From positions 1 through 6,969 of the forward strand of contig WQTY01000108.1 of the NCBI GenBank assembly GCA_009786045.1: a stretch of DNA of 6,969 nucleotides. The letters are read 5' to 3'. A program made the position numbers and the translations under genes. The notes beneath the pieces were generated by a model. It saw nothing but the letters and a program-made list of their open reading frames with translations. It made no database searches and was not told the DNA's origin. The stretch is from Pseudomonadota bacterium (GTDB lineage: Bacteria; Myxococcota_A; Bradymonadia; UBA4248). Position 1 is the first letter of the stretch. Each line of letters opens with the position of its first letter. This document shows positions 5,850 through 6,969 of the stretch, in pieces.

Positions 5850-6770
5850 ATGTTCGAAAAACCACCATACACAATCACCGAAAAAACCGCCGACTGCCTG
5901 GCGAAAATCGTCGAAGCGATTCTACGGCTTGAATTTGGTACAGACTTCAAGCGAGATATTCGATTGCATCGCGTAAATAGACTGCGAACAATCCATGCCT
6001 CGCTTGCGATTGAGGGCAATACATTATCTCTCGATGAGATGACTGCCGTCATCGAAGGAAAAGTACTCGCAGGAAAACAAGATGAAGTCAAAGAAGTTAA
6101 AAATGCCTACACCGCCTACGGCAAACTGTTGTCGTACAACCCCTACTCAGTAAGAGATTTCCTAAGAGCCCACAAACTTATGACACAGGGGCTTATCGAG
6201 GAATCTGGCATATTTCGAAGCGGTGAGGTAGGTGTCTTTGCTGGTGGCAGAGCTGTACACTTCGGCGCACGCCCTCAGTTTGTGCCGCAGCTGGTAAAAT
6301 CTCTGTTCGATTGGGCAAAAGCGTCTGAATTGCATCCCGTGCTGAAAAGTGCCGTTATACACTATGAGATCGAGACGATTCACCCATTCGCCGACGGAAA
6401 CAGACGCATTGGCCGACTGTGGCAAACCCTGCTGCTCGCCAAATGGAACGCCGTTTTTGCCTGGGTACCCATGGAAACGCTCATTTTTCAAACTCGCCCG
6501 CAGTACTACCAGGCAATTCGTGACGCACGACAAGCAGTCGAATTGAGTGACGCGCAACGTGCTCTTCTTGCGGCGCTCAAGGATATGCCCTTGTCTCGCA
6601 AAGAGATTTTCTCCGCGATAGGGTTGAGCGTCGATTCGCGAGCATCCAGACGCGTTCTGGATCCCCTGCTTGCGGCTGATTTGATCGAAATGACTTTGCC
6701 CGATAAGCCAAACAATGCGAAACAGAAATATCGATTGACCGAAACAGGCAGAGAGATTGCCCAAGGTTGA
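5850..6770 (+). CDS. Fic-domain protein (AMP-transferase type) with inhibitory motif and C-terminal winged-helix-like region
   Basis: Fic proteins transfer AMP or related groups from nucleotides onto target proteins. The 306 residues hold an N-terminal inhibitory helix motif SLAIEGN (51-57; pattern S/TxxxEG/N, Glu55 as blocking residue), a flap region GGRAVHFGARPQFVPQLV (132-149), the active-site loop HPFADGNRRIGR (178-189) with catalytic His178 and phosphate-contacting Asn184, and a C-terminal segment (about 235-300, LSRKEIFSAIGLS...RRVLDPLLAADLIE) resembling a winged helix-turn-helix. Having the inhibitory motif before the Fic loop in the same chain makes it class II-like. The canonical loop is HxFx(D/E)GNGRxxR; here the second glycine is Arg185, encoded AGA at 6402-6404. 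ATG 5850 follows the protease stop by 5 bases, with only a weak GGTGGA (5836-5841) as ribosome site, so translation probably depends on coupling. This places it as third gene of the operon. Whether it modifies the ATPase, the protease or a host target is unknown. An alternative is an independent Fic regulator that merely hitchhikes. Confidence 0.85.
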   Translation: MFEKPPYTITEKTADCLAKIVEAILRLEFGTDFKRDIRLHRVNRLRTIHASLAIEGNTLSLDEMTAVIEGKVLAGKQDEVKEVKNAYTAYGKLLSYNPYSVRDFLRAHKLMTQGLIEESGIFRSGEVGVFAGGRAVHFGARPQFVPQLVKSLFDWAKASELHPVLKSAVIHYEIETIHPFADGNRRIGRLWQTLLLAKWNAVFAWVPMETLIFQTRPQYYQAIRDARQAVELSDAQRALLAALKDMPLSRKEIFSAIGLSVDSRASRRVLDPLLAADLIEMTLPDKPNNAKQKYRLTETGREIAQG

Positions 6771-6867
6771 AGACATACATGATTGAAGGCCATGTCTATG
6801 GATTGAGTGACAGCGTTCATTAATGAGAGCAAGAGATAGCCGCATCGAAAAGAAACACTCTGTTGCT

Positions 6868-6885
6868 ATGCCCCCTTGGGGGCAT
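6868..6885. repeat. Palindrome after the fic gene
   Basis: ATGCCCCC (6868-6875) and GGGGGCAT (6878-6885) are separated by TT, giving in practice a 7-bp stem with loop CTTG. It lies about 100 bases after the fic stop and could slow or stop transcription, but no T-run follows. The bases between the fic stop and this stem (6771-6867) show only a weak inverted repeat, AGACAT 6771-6776 / ATGTCT 6792-6797. Confidence 0.6.
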
Positions 6886-6895
6886 GACACGCAGA

Positions 6896-6916
6896 GCGTA
6901 TGGCAACGCCATATGC
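6896..6916. repeat. Imperfect 9-bp stem palindrome
   Basis: GCGTATGGC (6896-6904) pairs with GCCATATGC (6908-6916) around AAC, with one G-U pair. It is the second of four palindromes in the last 102 bases. Confidence 0.6.
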
Positions 6917-6918
6917 GG

Positions 6919-6947
6919 TTTGTGGGGGCAGCCGCCCCCTACGCCGC
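6919..6947 (+). repeat. 29-bp palindromic repeat, right copy
   Basis: This is identical over 29 bases and in the same orientation to 506-534. The stem is GGGGGC 6924-6929 / GCCCCC 6934-6939, followed by TACGCCGC. The two copies bracket the lipoprotein gene and the whole ATPase/protease/Fic operon. Confidence 0.8.
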
Positions 6948-6967
6948 TATTGCCGCACGCGGCAATA
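6948..6967. repeat. Perfect 9-bp stem palindrome at window end
   Basis: TATTGCCGC (6948-6956) and GCGGCAATA (6959-6967) are separated by AC. It abuts the 29-bp repeat and may be part of a larger composite element continuing past the window edge. Confidence 0.65.
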
Positions 6968-6969
6968 CG

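Noticed and set aside
6162..6890. 242-codon minus-strand frame opposite the fic gene
   Set aside because: It is antisense to a well-supported Fic coding region and starts within a palindrome; its translation shows no family motif.

Overview
The window looks like an accessory segment of a Gram-negative bacterial chromosome. The left edge is the end of a high-GC housekeeping gene: about 62% G+C over bases 1-240 by my count, with nearly every codon ending in C. The centre is a lower-GC cargo. The style of the Cys-rich lipoprotein (lipid-anchored Cys, CxxxC...C..G.CV repeats, then a TRLK-like/GADGS start to the C-terminal domain) reminds me of Myxococcota/Bradymonadota-type deltaproteobacterial lipoproteins. 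That lineage guess is low confidence and rests on recall only.

Layout. (1) Bases 1-247 are the 3' end of a cobalamin-dependent methionine synthase (metH). (2) Bases 248-1000 hold no convincing gene. They are packed with palindromic elements: two copies of a double-hairpin repeat (255-310 and 753-807), a TA-flanked MITE-like element (389-504), one copy of a 29-bp palindromic repeat (506-534), an orphan intrinsic terminator (729-752) and a simple 22-bp palindrome (820-841). (3) Bases 1001-2155 encode a predicted lipoprotein with six 22-residue, four-cysteine tandem repeats and an unrecognised C-terminal domain. (4) Bases 2216-6770 form a tight three-gene operon: a AAA+ ATPase (IetA type), a subtilisin-like serine protease (IetS type; genes overlap by 1 bp), and 5 bp later a Fic-domain protein with an N-terminal inhibitory motif and a C-terminal winged-helix-like region. 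(5) Bases 6771-6969 are again non-coding, with four consecutive palindromes, one of them the second copy of the 29-bp repeat.

How the genes may work together. IetA/IetS pairs are known from an Agrobacterium Ti plasmid as a plasmid-stability/incompatibility (toxin-antitoxin-like) module, and were later listed among predicted anti-phage systems (called Gao_Iet). Catalytic residues of both proteins are intact here. The unusual part is the translationally linked third gene, a class II-type Fic protein. Its active-site motif reads GNR instead of GNG. I know of no described IetAS system with a Fic component. A three-protein ATPase/protease/nucleotidyl-transferase module is the best candidate for something new in this window. 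The identical 29-bp palindromes on both sides, the MITE-like element and the composition shift suggest the segment was acquired or assembled by recombination at repeat-rich sites.
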